Shown here piece after piece: positions 17,444 through 26,276 of a stretch of 34,247 nt of DNA. Location of the stretch: the NCBI GenBank assembly GCA_026393275.1, contig JAPLAM010000011.1, positions 1 to 34,247 of the forward strand, read 5' to 3'. The notes under the pieces are model-generated. The model did not search any database. It was not told the DNA's origin and saw only the letters and a list, made by a program, of their open reading frames with translations. Each line of letters opens with the position of its first letter. Positions within the stretch are counted from its first letter, which is position 1. The stretch comes from Arthrobacter sp. Its GTDB lineage: Bacteria > Actinomycetota > Actinomycetes > Actinomycetales > Micrococcaceae. The position numbers and the translations under genes were made by a program.

Positions 17444-17449
17444 TAGAGT
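17444..17449 (+). promoter_or_regulatory. Possible -10 element (TAGAGT) for the Nudix gene
   Basis: TAGAGT ends seven bases before the ATG at 17457. If used, transcription would start at or next to that ATG, giving a leaderless mRNA, and indeed no Shine-Dalgarno is visible there. No good -35 hexamer is seen, so this is tentative. The 17286-17447 gap is shared by divergent cca and Nudix promoters. Confidence 0.3.
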
Positions 17450-17456
17450 GGACTTT

Positions 17457-18005
17457 ATGGCCCATCCCGTACCGAGCGCTCCCGGCAGGAGGACGAACGC
17501 ACCGTTGCCATCGGCAATCGGTGCCAATGTCGCGCCGGCGCAGCACCCGGGACAGGCTTCGCTGCCCACCGTGGAGGAAATCTCCGCCGGCGGCGTGGTG
17601 GTGGACACGTCCGACGCCGAGCTCCGGGTTGCCATCATCGCCCGCCTCAACCGCGGCGGACGGCTCGAATGGTGCCTGCCGAAGGGCCACCCGGAAGGCA
17701 AGGAAAGCAACGAGGAAGCCGCGGTGCGTGAAATCGCGGAAGAAACCGGGATCGAAGGCAAGATCCTGGCGCCGCTGGGCAGCATCGACTACTGGTTCAC
17801 CGTCAGCGGACACCGCGTCCACAAGACCGTCCACCACTACCTCCTGCAGTCCACCGGCGGTGACCTGACCATCGAGAACGACCCGGACCAGGAAGCCGTG
17901 GACGTCGCCTGGGTGCCCATCCACGAGCTGGCCCGCAAGCTTTCCTTCCCGAATGAGCGCCGCATCGCGGACCTCGCCCGGGAAGTCCTGCCCGAACACG
18001 GCTGA
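17457..18005 (+). CDS. Nudix hydrolase
   Basis: 182 aa from ATG 17457 (a GTG at 17448 would add three residues). A disordered Ala/Pro-rich N-terminus of about 40 residues precedes a Nudix fold. The Nudix box is complete: G-x5-E-x7-REIAEETG-x-EG, beginning GHPEGKESNEEAAVREIAEE. The enzyme hydrolyses nucleoside diphosphates linked to another moiety; the substrate cannot be told. The position between cca and murJ is conserved in actinobacteria (Mycobacterium has a Nudix gene next to the MviN locus). Confidence 0.9.
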   Translation: MAHPVPSAPGRRTNAPLPSAIGANVAPAQHPGQASLPTVEEISAGGVVVDTSDAELRVAIIARLNRGGRLEWCLPKGHPEGKESNEEAAVREIAEETGIEGKILAPLGSIDYWFTVSGHRVHKTVHHYLLQSTGGDLTIENDPDQEAVDVAWVPIHELARKLSFPNERRIADLAREVLPEHG

Positions 18006-18022
18006 GCCTGCCGCCGGCGTCG

Positions 18023-18067
18023 CCAGGACACCGGACGCACCGGCCACACGCCGTCCCGGTGCCCTGG
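18023..18067. repeat. Inverted repeat between Nudix and murJ genes
   Basis: CCAGGACACCGG (18023-18034) is the inverse of CCGGTGCCCTGG (18056-18067) with one mismatch, separated by 21 nt. It could fold as a terminator for the Nudix gene or an attenuator ahead of murJ, whose start is about 30 bp away. No T-run follows. Confidence 0.4.
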
Positions 18068-18098
18068 ATTGCGCACAAAGGCGCGCCCGGGTGAGACG

Positions 18099-20114
18099 AT
18101 GAAGACAATGTCTGCAGCCAAGCCCTCCCCAGAAAAGCCCGCTCCCGCCGGGGCAGCCGCCACCCCGGCGGCCCCGCCCAGCGAGGCCCGTTCCAGCGCC
18201 GTGATGGCCGCCGGAACCCTGGTTTCGCGCTTTCTGGGCTTCGGTAAGACCTGGATGTTGGCAGCGGCCCTGGGCCTCGGCTCCACCGTGACAGACACCT
18301 TCATCAACGCCAACAACCTGCCGAACCTGATCTTCCTGCTGGTGGCTGGCGGCGTGTTCAACGCCGTCCTGGTGCCCCAGATCATCAAGGCCAGCAAGGG
18401 ACCGGACCGCGGTGCGGACTACATCAGTCGCCTGCTGACGCTCGCCGTGGTCGTGTTGCTCTCGCTGACGCTTCTAGTGACGCTTCTGGCCCCGTCGGTG
18501 ATTGAACTGACCACGCAGGGCTATTCGCCGCAGCAGAAATCGCTGGCCGTTTCCTTTGCGTTCTGGTGCCTCCCGCAGATCTTCTTCTACGGCCTGTACG
18601 CCTTGCTCACCCAGGTCCTCAACGCCAACGGCGCCTTCGGGCCCGCCATGTGGGCGCCGATCCTGAACAACATTGTCGCGATCGCCGGCCTGGGCATGTT
18701 CATCTGGATTCTGGGCGCCAACGCAAGCAACCCGCACACGCTGGACAATTGGGGTTCCTTCCAGACCTTCCTGGTGGCCGGATTCTCGACGATCGGTGTG
18801 GTCGCGCAGACCGCCATCCTGCTGATCCCCGTCCTGCGGCTGCGGCTGGGCCTGCGGCCACGCTTTGGCTGGCGCGGCGTGGGTCTGGGGCAGGCCGCAA
18901 AGCTGAGTGTGTGGACGCTGGCCACCGCCGCCGTCGGACAGCTGGCGTTCCTCTACGTCATGCGCATCGCCACGATCCCCGGGGCCGAGCGCCTTCGGCT
19001 TGAGCGCGCGGGAGACCACGCCGCGGCGGCAACGCTGCCGGGCAACGCCGTGCTCGAGGTGGCCAGCCAGCTTTACCTTCTCCCGCACTCGATCATTGCG
19101 CTCTCGCTCGCCACCGTCCTGTTCAACCGGATGACCCGCGCCTCCCAGGACGGCAACCGGGCCGAGCTGCGCCGGGCGCTGTCGCATGGCCTGCGGACCA
19201 TGGCCGTCGCCACGGTTTTCGGGGCCTTGGCTCTCTTCGCCCTCGCGGGCCCGCTGGGCATGTTCTTCTCGGGCGAAAACCGGCAGGACGGCGTCATGCT
19301 GGCCCAGACGCTCACCATCCTGGCCCTCAGTACCCCGTTCATGAGCGCCAACTTCATGATGTCCAGGGTGTTCTACGCCAACGAGGATGCCCGGACCCCG
19401 TTCTTCATCCAACTGGTGCTCGCCATCGTCAACGTCGTGGCGGCCTTCTTCATCCAGTTCCTGCCCTTTGGCCAGATCATCTTCGCCATCGCCCTGCTCT
19501 ACACGGGCGGCAACATCCTCTCCGTCATCGTCAGTGCGACCTTCCTGCGCCGCCTCCTCGGGCATCTGGACGGCCCGCGCGTGGCCAGCTCATACATCCG
19601 GATGGGCTACGCGGCGCTCGGCTCGGCGCTGGCCGGCGCAGGAGGCCTCTGGCTGCTGGGCAGCTACAAGGCCGACGGCTTCGCCTGGAGCAGCCGGCCG
19701 GCAGCCCTCGTGACGGTCGTCGTCGTCGGACCGGTCATGCTCGCCGTCTACCTCGTCCTATTGAAGGTCCTCCGGGTCACGGAACTGCGCGATCTGTTGC
19801 AGCCCCTACTGGGCAGGCTGCGGCCCGCTCCTGCCGCGGCCCCGGCACGCGCCACCACCTCTGTGGACACGGGCTTGATCCCCAGGATCTCGGGCGAGTT
19901 CGACGCCGCCTCCTTCCGCGCCGGCCCGGCGCTGCGCGGAGGGGATGCCGCGGGCTGGGAATCCGACGGCGGCTACCTTCCTGAGGAGGAGCTTCCCGGT
20001 ACCGCCCAGGCCAGCCAGGGACGGCCCGAGATTCCCCTGCCGGGCCGCCGGACCTACCAGGGCCAAGCCGGCCACAACCCGTACTTCCCGTTCGGCCGGC
20101 GAAATAAAAAATGA
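18099..20114 (+). CDS. murJ: Lipid II flippase MurJ
   Basis: About 671 aa from ATG 18099 (ATG 18108 is an alternative). A polar Ala/Pro-rich N-terminus leads into AGTLVSRFLGFGKTWMLAAALG, the family's first helix with its conserved Arg, then VTDTFINANNLPNLIFLLVAGG. Many further membrane segments follow, compatible with the 14-helix MOP-superfamily fold. The last about 110 residues are a cytoplasmic, Gly/Arg/Pro-rich tail. MurJ moves lipid II across the membrane for peptidoglycan synthesis. In Mycobacterium the homologue MviN carries a pseudokinase and an outer domain on the same chain; here that part is the next gene. Confidence 0.93.
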   Translation: MKTMSAAKPSPEKPAPAGAAATPAAPPSEARSSAVMAAGTLVSRFLGFGKTWMLAAALGLGSTVTDTFINANNLPNLIFLLVAGGVFNAVLVPQIIKASKGPDRGADYISRLLTLAVVVLLSLTLLVTLLAPSVIELTTQGYSPQQKSLAVSFAFWCLPQIFFYGLYALLTQVLNANGAFGPAMWAPILNNIVAIAGLGMFIWILGANASNPHTLDNWGSFQTFLVAGFSTIGVVAQTAILLIPVLRLRLGLRPRFGWRGVGLGQAAKLSVWTLATAAVGQLAFLYVMRIATIPGAERLRLERAGDHAAAATLPGNAVLEVASQLYLLPHSIIALSLATVLFNRMTRASQDGNRAELRRALSHGLRTMAVATVFGALALFALAGPLGMFFSGENRQDGVMLAQTLTILALSTPFMSANFMMSRVFYANEDARTPFFIQLVLAIVNVVAAFFIQFLPFGQIIFAIALLYTGGNILSVIVSATFLRRLLGHLDGPRVASSYIRMGYAALGSALAGAGGLWLLGSYKADGFAWSSRPAALVTVVVVGPVMLAVYLVLLKVLRVTELRDLLQPLLGRLRPAPAAAPARATTSVDTGLIPRISGEFDAASFRAGPALRGGDAAGWESDGGYLPEEELPGTAQASQGRPEIPLPGRRTYQGQAGHNPYFPFGRRNKK

Positions 20115-20165
20115 CGTGCTCCCGCTTTCGGTTGCCGGGATCACACGGCGCACACACTGCATCGG

Positions 20166-20274
20166 CTAGGATCGAAGACTAACAAGGGGAGTTGCAGACC
20201 TGAGGTCAACCGGCTTTACCGGGGGGCCTGCGATGACTGTCGACGTCAGTGATGGCAGCAGTTCCCGGACAGTC
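20166..20274 (+). promoter_or_regulatory. Leader region of the pseudokinase gene with two inverted repeats
   Basis: The 172-bp gap after murJ holds a TAGGAT hexamer (20166-20171, possible -10), the palindrome GACCTGAGGTC (20197-20207) and GACTGTC (20235-20241) paired with GACAGTC (20268-20274). The ribosome site AGGAGG (20277-20282) follows at once, so the last stem could occlude it. No known riboswitch recognised. Confidence 0.3.
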
Positions 20275-20286
20275 TAGGAGGAACCC

Positions 20287-21858
20287 GTGTCCCACCCGAT
20301 CGATGTCGGATCAGTACTTGGCGGCCGCTACAAGGTCACTGCCACGGTACTGACCTCGCATGACCAGGATCTGGTGCTGGACGGCGTGGACCAGGTGCTC
20401 AACCGCCCCGTGAGCATCCTCGTCGCCGGGCCGGGCAACGCCGATCAGGTGGCGCAAAGTGCCCGCGAGGTCGCGACGGGGGAGCGTCCCGGCCACGTCC
20501 AGATCCTCGACCTCGGTGTCAGCGATGCGGCCACCTATCTCGTCACGAACCACACCTCTGCCGCGGACCTGCTTGACCTGGTGGTCAGTTCCAACCCGCC
20601 GTACGTGGAGCCTTTCTTCACCGACACGCTGGGCAGCGAAATCTTCGGGCAGCCGCGCTCCACGGAACCTGAGACTTATGACGGCCTCTACGCCGACGAG
20701 GAAGTCGACGCCGGGTACATCAGCTATGGGGAACAGCAGCGCCAGGCCGGCCCGCGGCCCCAGACGCCGTCGACCTCACCGCAGCGCGTTCCGGCACCGC
20801 CGGCCGAGTCCCCCGCGGCTCCTGCCCGGGGAGCCGGCGCACGTGGTGCCTCCGCTGCCGGGGCGGCCGGTGTTGCAGCCGGCGCGGCTGCCGCCAGCGC
20901 CGCCGCCAGCGCAGCAAAATCACCAAAAACCGCACCCCAGGAGGCGGCTCCGCGCCCGGCAGCTTCACAACCAGCCGCACCTCAGGCGACGTCCGCGCAG
21001 CCGGTCCAGGCTACGGGCACGCCAAAGGTCTCGCTCTGGGAAGATGACGATTATGACGACGCCGTACCTGATCAGCGGACGGCGTCCCGCGCAGCGGCCG
21101 GTGGGACCGACCGCGCTGCCGGAAACTTCCCCGTATCCGCAAAACAGGGTGCACCGGTTGACAGCTACAACGACTATGAGGACGACGCCGAGGACGACGA
21201 AACAGAGCGCGAACCCCGCTCCATGCGGTGGCTCGTTGGTGCCCTGCTGGCAGCCGTCTTGGTCATTGGCCTGATCTTTGCCGTCACCAACCTAGGCGGT
21301 CTTTTCAAGGGCAGCACACCGGAAGCTGCCAAGACCACAGGGTCCTCCAATACCCAGGCGCAATCCGGCACGCCGTCCACGACTCCGAGCCCGAGTGCGC
21401 CGGCCGCCGTCGCCCCGGCCATCGAATCCGTGACCCGGCAGGGCAACTTCGATTTCGCCGCGACCTATGACGGTGACCTGGTCAAGACTTTCGACGGCAA
21501 TGCCGCAAGCTACTGGTCCGACATGGAATTCGCTACGGACAGCTGGGGAGGTTTCGCCCCCGACGGCGTTCCGCTAGTGGTCAAGTTGAAGGCACCGTCC
21601 CAGATCACCTCCGTGACGCTGAGCCAGCTCGGCGCTGCCGGCGGCAACATCAGCGTCTTCACGAATAACCAGCCCTCACTGGATGGGGCCAAGCAGGTTG
21701 GCAACAACAGCTTCACGTCACCGGAGCTCACCATGCCATTGCAGGAACCCGTCACGGCACAGTACGTAATCGTCTCCATCAAGACCCTCCCCAAGCTGGC
21801 AGCCCCCAAGACGCGGTTCGGATACGGCCTGCGCCTTGCCGAGATCAAGGTCCAGTAA
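20287..21858 (+). CDS. MurJ-associated truncated pseudokinase with outer discoidin-like domain
   Basis: 523 aa, GTG start with AGGAGG upstream. Residues 8-110 resemble a protein-kinase N-lobe (VGSVLGGRYKVTATV...) but no catalytic loop or DFG-like motif follows, so it is a pseudokinase fragment. A long Ala/Pro-rich linker (150-245) and a very acidic patch (251-260, 296-308) precede a membrane helix (about 314-334). The outer part (about 385-523) has a beta-rich, F5/8-type-C-like pattern (SYWSDMEFA, VVKLKAPSQITSVTLSQLG, LRLAEIKVQ). This equals the C-terminal half of mycobacterial MviN, which binds FhaA when phosphorylated. It should tie cell-wall precursor flipping to kinase signalling and sense an outer glycan (inference). 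Confidence 0.75.
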   Translation: MSHPIDVGSVLGGRYKVTATVLTSHDQDLVLDGVDQVLNRPVSILVAGPGNADQVAQSAREVATGERPGHVQILDLGVSDAATYLVTNHTSAADLLDLVVSSNPPYVEPFFTDTLGSEIFGQPRSTEPETYDGLYADEEVDAGYISYGEQQRQAGPRPQTPSTSPQRVPAPPAESPAAPARGAGARGASAAGAAGVAAGAAAASAAASAAKSPKTAPQEAAPRPAASQPAAPQATSAQPVQATGTPKVSLWEDDDYDDAVPDQRTASRAAAGGTDRAAGNFPVSAKQGAPVDSYNDYEDDAEDDETEREPRSMRWLVGALLAAVLVIGLIFAVTNLGGLFKGSTPEAAKTTGSSNTQAQSGTPSTTPSPSAPAAVAPAIESVTRQGNFDFAATYDGDLVKTFDGNAASYWSDMEFATDSWGGFAPDGVPLVVKLKAPSQITSVTLSQLGAAGGNISVFTNNQPSLDGAKQVGNNSFTSPELTMPLQEPVTAQYVIVSIKTLPKLAAPKTRFGYGLRLAEIKVQ

Positions 21859-21947
21859 GGCTTCTTAACGAGCCCCAGCTGCCAGTGCTTGCCGGGGCGC
21901 CGCAGTACCCCGGGTGACGGCACACGCCGGCGATGCTCACACCAAAT

Positions 21948-21973
21948 GGAATATTCAGCCCCACGTATCAGTT
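21948..21973 (+). promoter_or_regulatory. SigR/SigH-type promoter of trxBA (GGAAT-N18-GTT)
   Basis: GGAAT at 21948-21952 and GTT at 21971-21973 are separated by exactly 18 nt. This is the consensus of Streptomyces SigR and mycobacterial SigH thiol-oxidative-stress promoters, whose best-known target is trxBA. A start near 21980 would leave a leader of about 50 nt before the GTG of trxB. Confidence 0.75.
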
Positions 21974-22032
21974 GTGCCATGTGGCCGGCCATGCGGGCGG
22001 GCGCGTCGATAAAGGAAGAGGTTCACCGTTCA

Positions 22033-22989
22033 GTGAGCAACGCAGAAAACACCGCGTCCGAAGTACGTGATGTCATCATCGTCGGCTCCGGCCCTGCGGG
22101 CTACACCGCTGCGGTGTACACCGCACGCGCCAATCTGAAGCCCTTGCTCCTGGCAGGTTCCGTGACCGCCGGCGGGGAACTGATGAACACCACCGACGTA
22201 GAGAACTACCCGGGCTTCCCGGACGGCATCATGGGCCCGGACCTGATGGAAAACTTCGAGAAGCAGGCCGCCCGCTTTGGCACCGAAATCCAGTTCGAGG
22301 ACGTCACGGAGCTGGATCTTGACGGCGACATTAAGACCGTGACGATCGCAACGGGGGAGACCTTCCAGGCCCGGTCCATCATTCTGTCGACCGGATCTGC
22401 CTACCGCGAGCTGGGGCTGCCCAACGAGAAGCGCCTCTCAGGCCACGGCGTAAGCTGGTGTGCAACCTGTGACGGTTTCTTCTTCAAGGATCAGGACATC
22501 GCCGTAATCGGTGGCGGCGACTCGGCAATGGAAGAGGCCTTGTTCCTCACCAAGTTCGCGAAGTCCGTCACTGTCGTGCACCGCCGCGACGCCCTGCGGG
22601 CCTCCAAGATCATGGCGGACCGCGCCATGGCCCACGAAAAGATCAACTTCGTCTGGAACAGTGCAGTGGATGAGGTGCACGGGGGCGACAAGGTCACCGG
22701 ACTTCGGTTGAAAAACCTGGTCGACGGCACCGAGACTGAACTTGCCGTTACGGGGGTCTTCGTGGCAATCGGAAACGACCCCCGCACCGACCTCGTCAAG
22801 GGCAAGCTTGAGCTGACGCCCGAAGGCACCATCGCCGTCGAAGGCCGGACCTCGAAGACCAGCATCAAGGGTGTCTTCGCCGCCGGAGACGTCATTGACC
22901 CGACGTACCGCCAGGCCATCACCGCCTCGGGATCGGGTTGCGTCGCAGCCCTCGACGTCGAGCACTACCTCGCAGGCCTCCACGCCTAA
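22033..22989 (+). CDS. trxB: Thioredoxin-disulfide reductase
   Basis: 318 aa from GTG 22033 ([11 protein letters not shown]...), with AGGAAGAGG about 11 nt upstream; the frame is open to 21889 but that part lies over the promoter. FAD-binding [16 protein letters not shown], redox-active CATC in [16 protein letters not shown]-binding [11 protein letters not shown], and the closing FAD segment [16 protein letters not shown] are all present. It reduces thioredoxin with NADPH. It is followed after 38 bp by trxA in one operon, likely induced by disulfide stress through the promoter at 21948. Confidence 0.96.
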   Translation: MSNAENTASEVRDVIIVGSGPAGYTAAVYTARANLKPLLLAGSVTAGGELMNTTDVENYPGFPDGIMGPDLMENFEKQAARFGTEIQFEDVTELDLDGDIKTVTIATGETFQARSIILSTGSAYRELGLPNEKRLSGHGVSWCATCDGFFFKDQDIAVIGGGDSAMEEALFLTKFAKSVTVVHRRDALRASKIMADRAMAHEKINFVWNSAVDEVHGGDKVTGLRLKNLVDGTETELAVTGVFVAIGNDPRTDLVKGKLELTPEGTIAVEGRTSKTSIKGVFAAGDVIDPTYRQAITASGSGCVAALDVEHYLAGLHA

Positions 22990-23027
22990 TCAGCGCGCGG
23001 TAAGCAACCCAAGAGAGAGAATAGGTT

Positions 23028-23354
23028 ATGAGCAACGCAAAAGACGTAACAGATGCTAGCTTCAGCACCGACGTGCTGGGGGCAGACAAGCCCGTCATCG
23101 TGGACTTCTGGGCAGAATGGTGCGGTCCGTGCCGCAAGCTCGGACCCATTCTCGACGAGATCTCGGTCGAGTACAGCGAAAAGGTTAACGTCGTCAAGGT
23201 GAACGTGGACGACAACCCGGCGATCGCTGCGGAATACGGCATCACGTCCATTCCCGCCGTCTACCTCTTCCAGGGCGGGGAAGTGAAGAGCACTGTCATC
23301 GGTGCCCGGCCCAAGCAATTCTTCGAGAAGGAATTCGCGGACGTGCTGTCCTAG
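23028..23354 (+). CDS. trxA: Thioredoxin
   Basis: 108 aa, typical length. Active site WCGPC in DFWAEWCGPCRKLGP, the buried Asp/Lys region, and the cis-Pro loop in ITSIPAVYLFQGG. It reduces protein disulfides and is recycled by the TrxB encoded just upstream. ATG at 23028 follows AGAGAGAATAGG. It is the last gene before the 5-kb non-coding region and is capped by a strong terminator. Confidence 0.97.
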   Translation: MSNAKDVTDASFSTDVLGADKPVIVDFWAEWCGPCRKLGPILDEISVEYSEKVNVVKVNVDDNPAIAAEYGITSIPAVYLFQGGEVKSTVIGARPKQFFEKEFADVLS

Positions 23355-23397
23355 CCTGCACCGCACTTCCCGGCCAGCTGCATAGCCGGCCGAAACG

Positions 23398-23437
23398 AAT
23401 GGTGGCTCCCTCGCAAGAGGGAGCCACCATTTTCTTG
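23398..23437 (+). terminator. Intrinsic terminator of trxBA
   Basis: A perfect 15-bp stem (23398-23412 with 23417-23431, AATGGTGGCTCCCTC and its inverse) with a GCAA tetraloop, then TTCTTG. It is one of the two strongest hairpins of the window and blocks read-through from trxA into the parS region. Confidence 0.93.
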
Positions 23438-23831
23438 CCTTCAGGGTTGGGAGCGGGAGATGCTTCGGGTCCGAACGCTAGCCAGATCCTCAGTGAGGAC
23501 TAAAGCAACTGATTACTTTTGATTTGCAGTGCAAAGTTTCCGAGCTGCGCTCCGGCGTGTTCCCCGCAGTTCACCTTACCTGGACTAGGGGCTATGTAGC
23601 CTTGGGGGACCTTGCAGCGTCTGCTGTATAGGGCCTTGCGAGTTATCTCCGTGGAGTCGGAGGCATCCATGGCGGCATTCCACGCCAGGAGGTCACTGTT
23701 GCAAGGCCTCTCGCAACTGGGCCTCAGGCCGGTTGCTAGCGATTTAGGGGGTGCCGCCAGGCATGGCACCAGAGCCCGAGCTAACTTTCCCGCGATCGTT
23801 TGCCTGGCAGCAGACCTGAATGTTGGCATTG

Positions 23832-23845
23832 GTTTCACGTGAAAC
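23832..23845. other. parS site 1
   Basis: Perfect GTTTCACGTGAAAC, the chromosomal ParB-binding palindrome shared by most bacteria. Confidence 0.95.
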
Positions 23846-24130
23846 AATTTCCCTAGCATGGACCTTGGTCTGTCTAGCCGGACTCGACGGTCCTGCGAGT
23901 GGGTCTCGACCCCTGCTGCGGAGTGACGACGTCTGTCCTTGTGTGGCTTCAACGTCGCACAGTGCGACCGTGCCGCCCCAGCAAAAGAGTCTGCACAAAT
24001 CGCATTCCGGTTGGCAGAAATCCGTTCTTGTCCTGTGATGACCATCATGTCGCTAGGGTCAGACGGGGAGTGACTCCTTGAAAGAACAAAGCGCAGGTCT
24101 CGAAGCTCGTCCGGTTCTCCCTCAGTCACT

Positions 24131-24144
24131 GTTTCACGTGAAAC
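24131..24144. other. parS site 2
   Basis: Perfect 14-mer within the extended 16-bp palindrome TGTTTCACGTGAAACA. Confidence 0.96.
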
Positions 24145-24274
24145 ATGACGACATCTCGAGCGTTGTGCCGAAATACGTGTGGGAGGCTGCAGATGCGGAG
24201 TGAACTACCCGGCGCGGACTGCTCGAACGCAGCGTCGCCGCGCCTTCGCTGACCTGGTCGAATACTGGCAAGGT

Positions 24275-24288
24275 GTTTCACGTGAAAC
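24275..24288. other. parS site 3
   Basis: Perfect 14-mer in the 16-bp extended form, 144 bp from site 2. Confidence 0.96.
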
Positions 24289-24352
24289 ACATGCGTCGAT
24301 CACCGTGTACTTTTGCACGGGCTCCACAAAGCCGACGATGAGGGCAGGGCAA

Positions 24353-24390
24353 CTACCCGGGTAGGGCTTGCGTTATCAATAGTTAACTAT
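24353..24390. repeat. Two adjacent 12-bp perfect palindromes
   Basis: CTACCCGGGTAG (24353-24364) and ATAGTTAACTAT (24379-24390), centres 26 bp apart, between parS sites 3 and 4. They could be protein-binding sites; chance is not excluded for either alone. Confidence 0.4.
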
Positions 24391-24651
24391 CGAATCCACC
24401 CTGGGATGGGAAGGAAGCCTCGACAAATGTCATCTGTAGAGCCCGCACTTCCCTTGATTGGCCTTCACGTGTGTATGCACGCGGGCCTTTCCGGCATCTA
24501 GGTGCACAAAATAGCCCTGCATCGAGGTTCGAGCGCGTTGCCTCTGGACGGGCAGACTAGTGAGGTCTGCTTTCGGCACCGATGCTGCAAGGCCCACGTT
24601 TGGCAATCGCGGATCCGGACTGCCACATAGCCATGTATCGGGCTGCCTAGT

Positions 24652-24665
24652 GTTTCACGTGAAAC
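24652..24665. other. parS site 4
   Basis: Perfect 14-mer in the 16-bp extended palindrome. Confidence 0.96.
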
Positions 24666-24913
24666 AAGCTCCGTAGCAGCTCCGCTTGCTCCGGAGTCAG
24701 AACCAGCTACTTCCCCATCAAACGTCGCCGTATGGTCATAGGAGCGGATCTACCTCTGCCCCGGCCGAGCAGGAAGGCGATGATCGGGCACCGATGTCCG
24801 GGGTCCGAGGAGCGGTGCGACAGTATGCTCTGCACGATCTGAATCCGGGAGCGGCTGTTTCCGCGCGGTCCGATGTCCAGCTGAAAGCTAAGAGCGGAAA
24901 GCGGTGGCGGCGG

Positions 24914-24941
24914 CGGACGGCGGACGGCGGACGGCGGACGG
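24914..24941. repeat. Four tandem copies of CGGACGG
   Basis: Exact 7-bp units, back to back, inside a very GC-rich run in otherwise GC-poorer DNA. Likely slippage-generated; may vary in copy number between strains. Confidence 0.85.
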
Positions 24942-25850
24942 CGCTGCAGAATCTCATACCCATGAACAGTCGCCCGCTTCTCAATCGCTATCCGTCGAGG
25001 ACAACGCCAGGAGTGAAGAAGGGCGCCTTGCCACGCTGTCACCTGCGCTCGCTCCGGCACACCAACTCCGCCCGGCAGCCCTTGCTGACCGGTAACGTCC
25101 TTTCGTTCGTGCCCTCTCACTCCTGTCGATGGGCTACCCGAACCCTGCTCTGGGAAGGAATCACTGGGGGGTGTCTAAGGGGCCAGCACCGCAGGGGCGT
25201 TGCCGCCCGGCGGACAAAGCCCCATATAGAGACACTGTGAATCATGCCGTCCCGCACTCCACTCGGGGAGCAACCGAAGATTGCAGCAGCACCGGGGGAG
25301 CAGATCGGAGCCACGGGGCCATTGTCGGCGTATAGGCACGTCATCGCCGGCCCCAGCGTCGGTCTATGACTGAACGCTCCCAGCCCTGGCCCCAAGCCCC
25401 GGAAGACTGCCCGCAGCGTATTCGGCGGTGGACTGTCGGTGCATCGTTCCAGCCCTTCTCTTGCCTGCCTCTCCCTTAGTCTCGACCCTGGTATTTGCCA
25501 CAGCCCCTGCCACCGAACCATCCACGATCCACTGAACGGCTGCGCCTTGTGGACGCTCCGCCGATGTATTCCGTTCGGTCGCTCATAGTCCGGCAGATGC
25601 CTCCAGGAGATCGAACAAGATGAAGCACCAGTCGGGGCTCTCATGAGTTCACGGCATCGAGAGATGCCCACGCGACTTTGGCCGGCGTACACATCCGAGG
25701 GTCGAAGCTCGCCGAACCGAACCTTCCATTACGCCAACTGCGGAACGTCAGAGTCCACGTCAAATGGGCCTTGTGCTCCGGCGGAGCTGACCCCTAGTAG
25801 CCTCACCCGGACACGCCTAGCTGACGAGGGTTAGTCATCTTCGGACAACT

Positions 25851-25905
25851 TTATTCACATAGTTATCCACAGCACGGCGAGACATTACACACAAGTCTAT
25901 CCACA
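25851..25905 (+). other. DnaA-box array 1
   Basis: TTATTCACA (25851-25859, one mismatch to TTATCCACA), TTATCCACA (25863-25871, perfect) and CTATCCACA (25897-25905, one mismatch), all in the same orientation. The first two are 12 bp apart start to start. Direct boxes with 3-bp gaps favour cooperative DnaA loading at known origins. Confidence 0.7.
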
Positions 25906-26110
25906 GGTAAATTTGGCCTTCCGACCCGCCACTGCCGCGCCAGTGGACTCGTGTGAATTAGCCATCCCAACAGGTGGTTCACCGCCAAGCGTCCAGCGCC
26001 CGAAGTCATGATTTCGAATTTGCGTTGCCCGAGAGCGAAATTAACCCCGAAATGTAGATTTCAGCGCATATACGTGGATGGAACGCGCCTCGAGGATCGT
26101 GGGTCCAGAT

Positions 26111-26124
26111 GTTTCACGTGAAAC
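26111..26124. other. parS site 5
   Basis: Perfect 14-mer in the 16-bp extended palindrome. It lies between the two DnaA-box arrays. Confidence 0.96.
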
Positions 26125-26197
26125 ACTCCCGGACGTGCTGGCAGAGACATCGCCGCCCCCGTCTAGGGCTCTAAGAACACCCGTCCCCCCACAACTA

Positions 26198-26276
26198 CAA
26201 TCCACAGCCGCTCTCTAGAAATCCACAAAGTTATCCACAGCGATATCCACCGCTCCTTTGCGGTTCTCGTGGATAA
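26198..26276. other. DnaA-box array 2
   Basis: CAATCCACA (26198), AAATCCACA (26219), TTATCCACA (26231, perfect) and ATATCCACC (26243) run in one direction; the last three are exactly 12 bp apart. An inverted box (26268-26276, TTATCCACG on the minus strand) closes the array, so TATCCAC and GTGGATA form a 7-bp inverted repeat around ACCGC-TCCTTT-GCGGT. Confidence 0.7.

Noticed and set aside
21872..21898. GCCCC/GGGGC hairpin after the pseudokinase gene
   Set aside because: Only a 5-bp stem with a large loop and no T-run; too weak to call a terminator.
23500..24129. A 209-codon minus-strand open frame in the parS region
   Set aside because: No ribosome site, no domain, random-looking composition; it merely reads through parS sites and lacks the third-position GC bias of real genes here.
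24464..24475. TTCACGTGTGTA, a parS-like half site
   Set aside because: Only the central part matches; the right arm is wrong for ParB.
25117..25692. A 191-codon minus-strand open frame
   Set aside because: Cys/Ser/Arg/Pro-rich random sequence without start signals or recognisable motifs.
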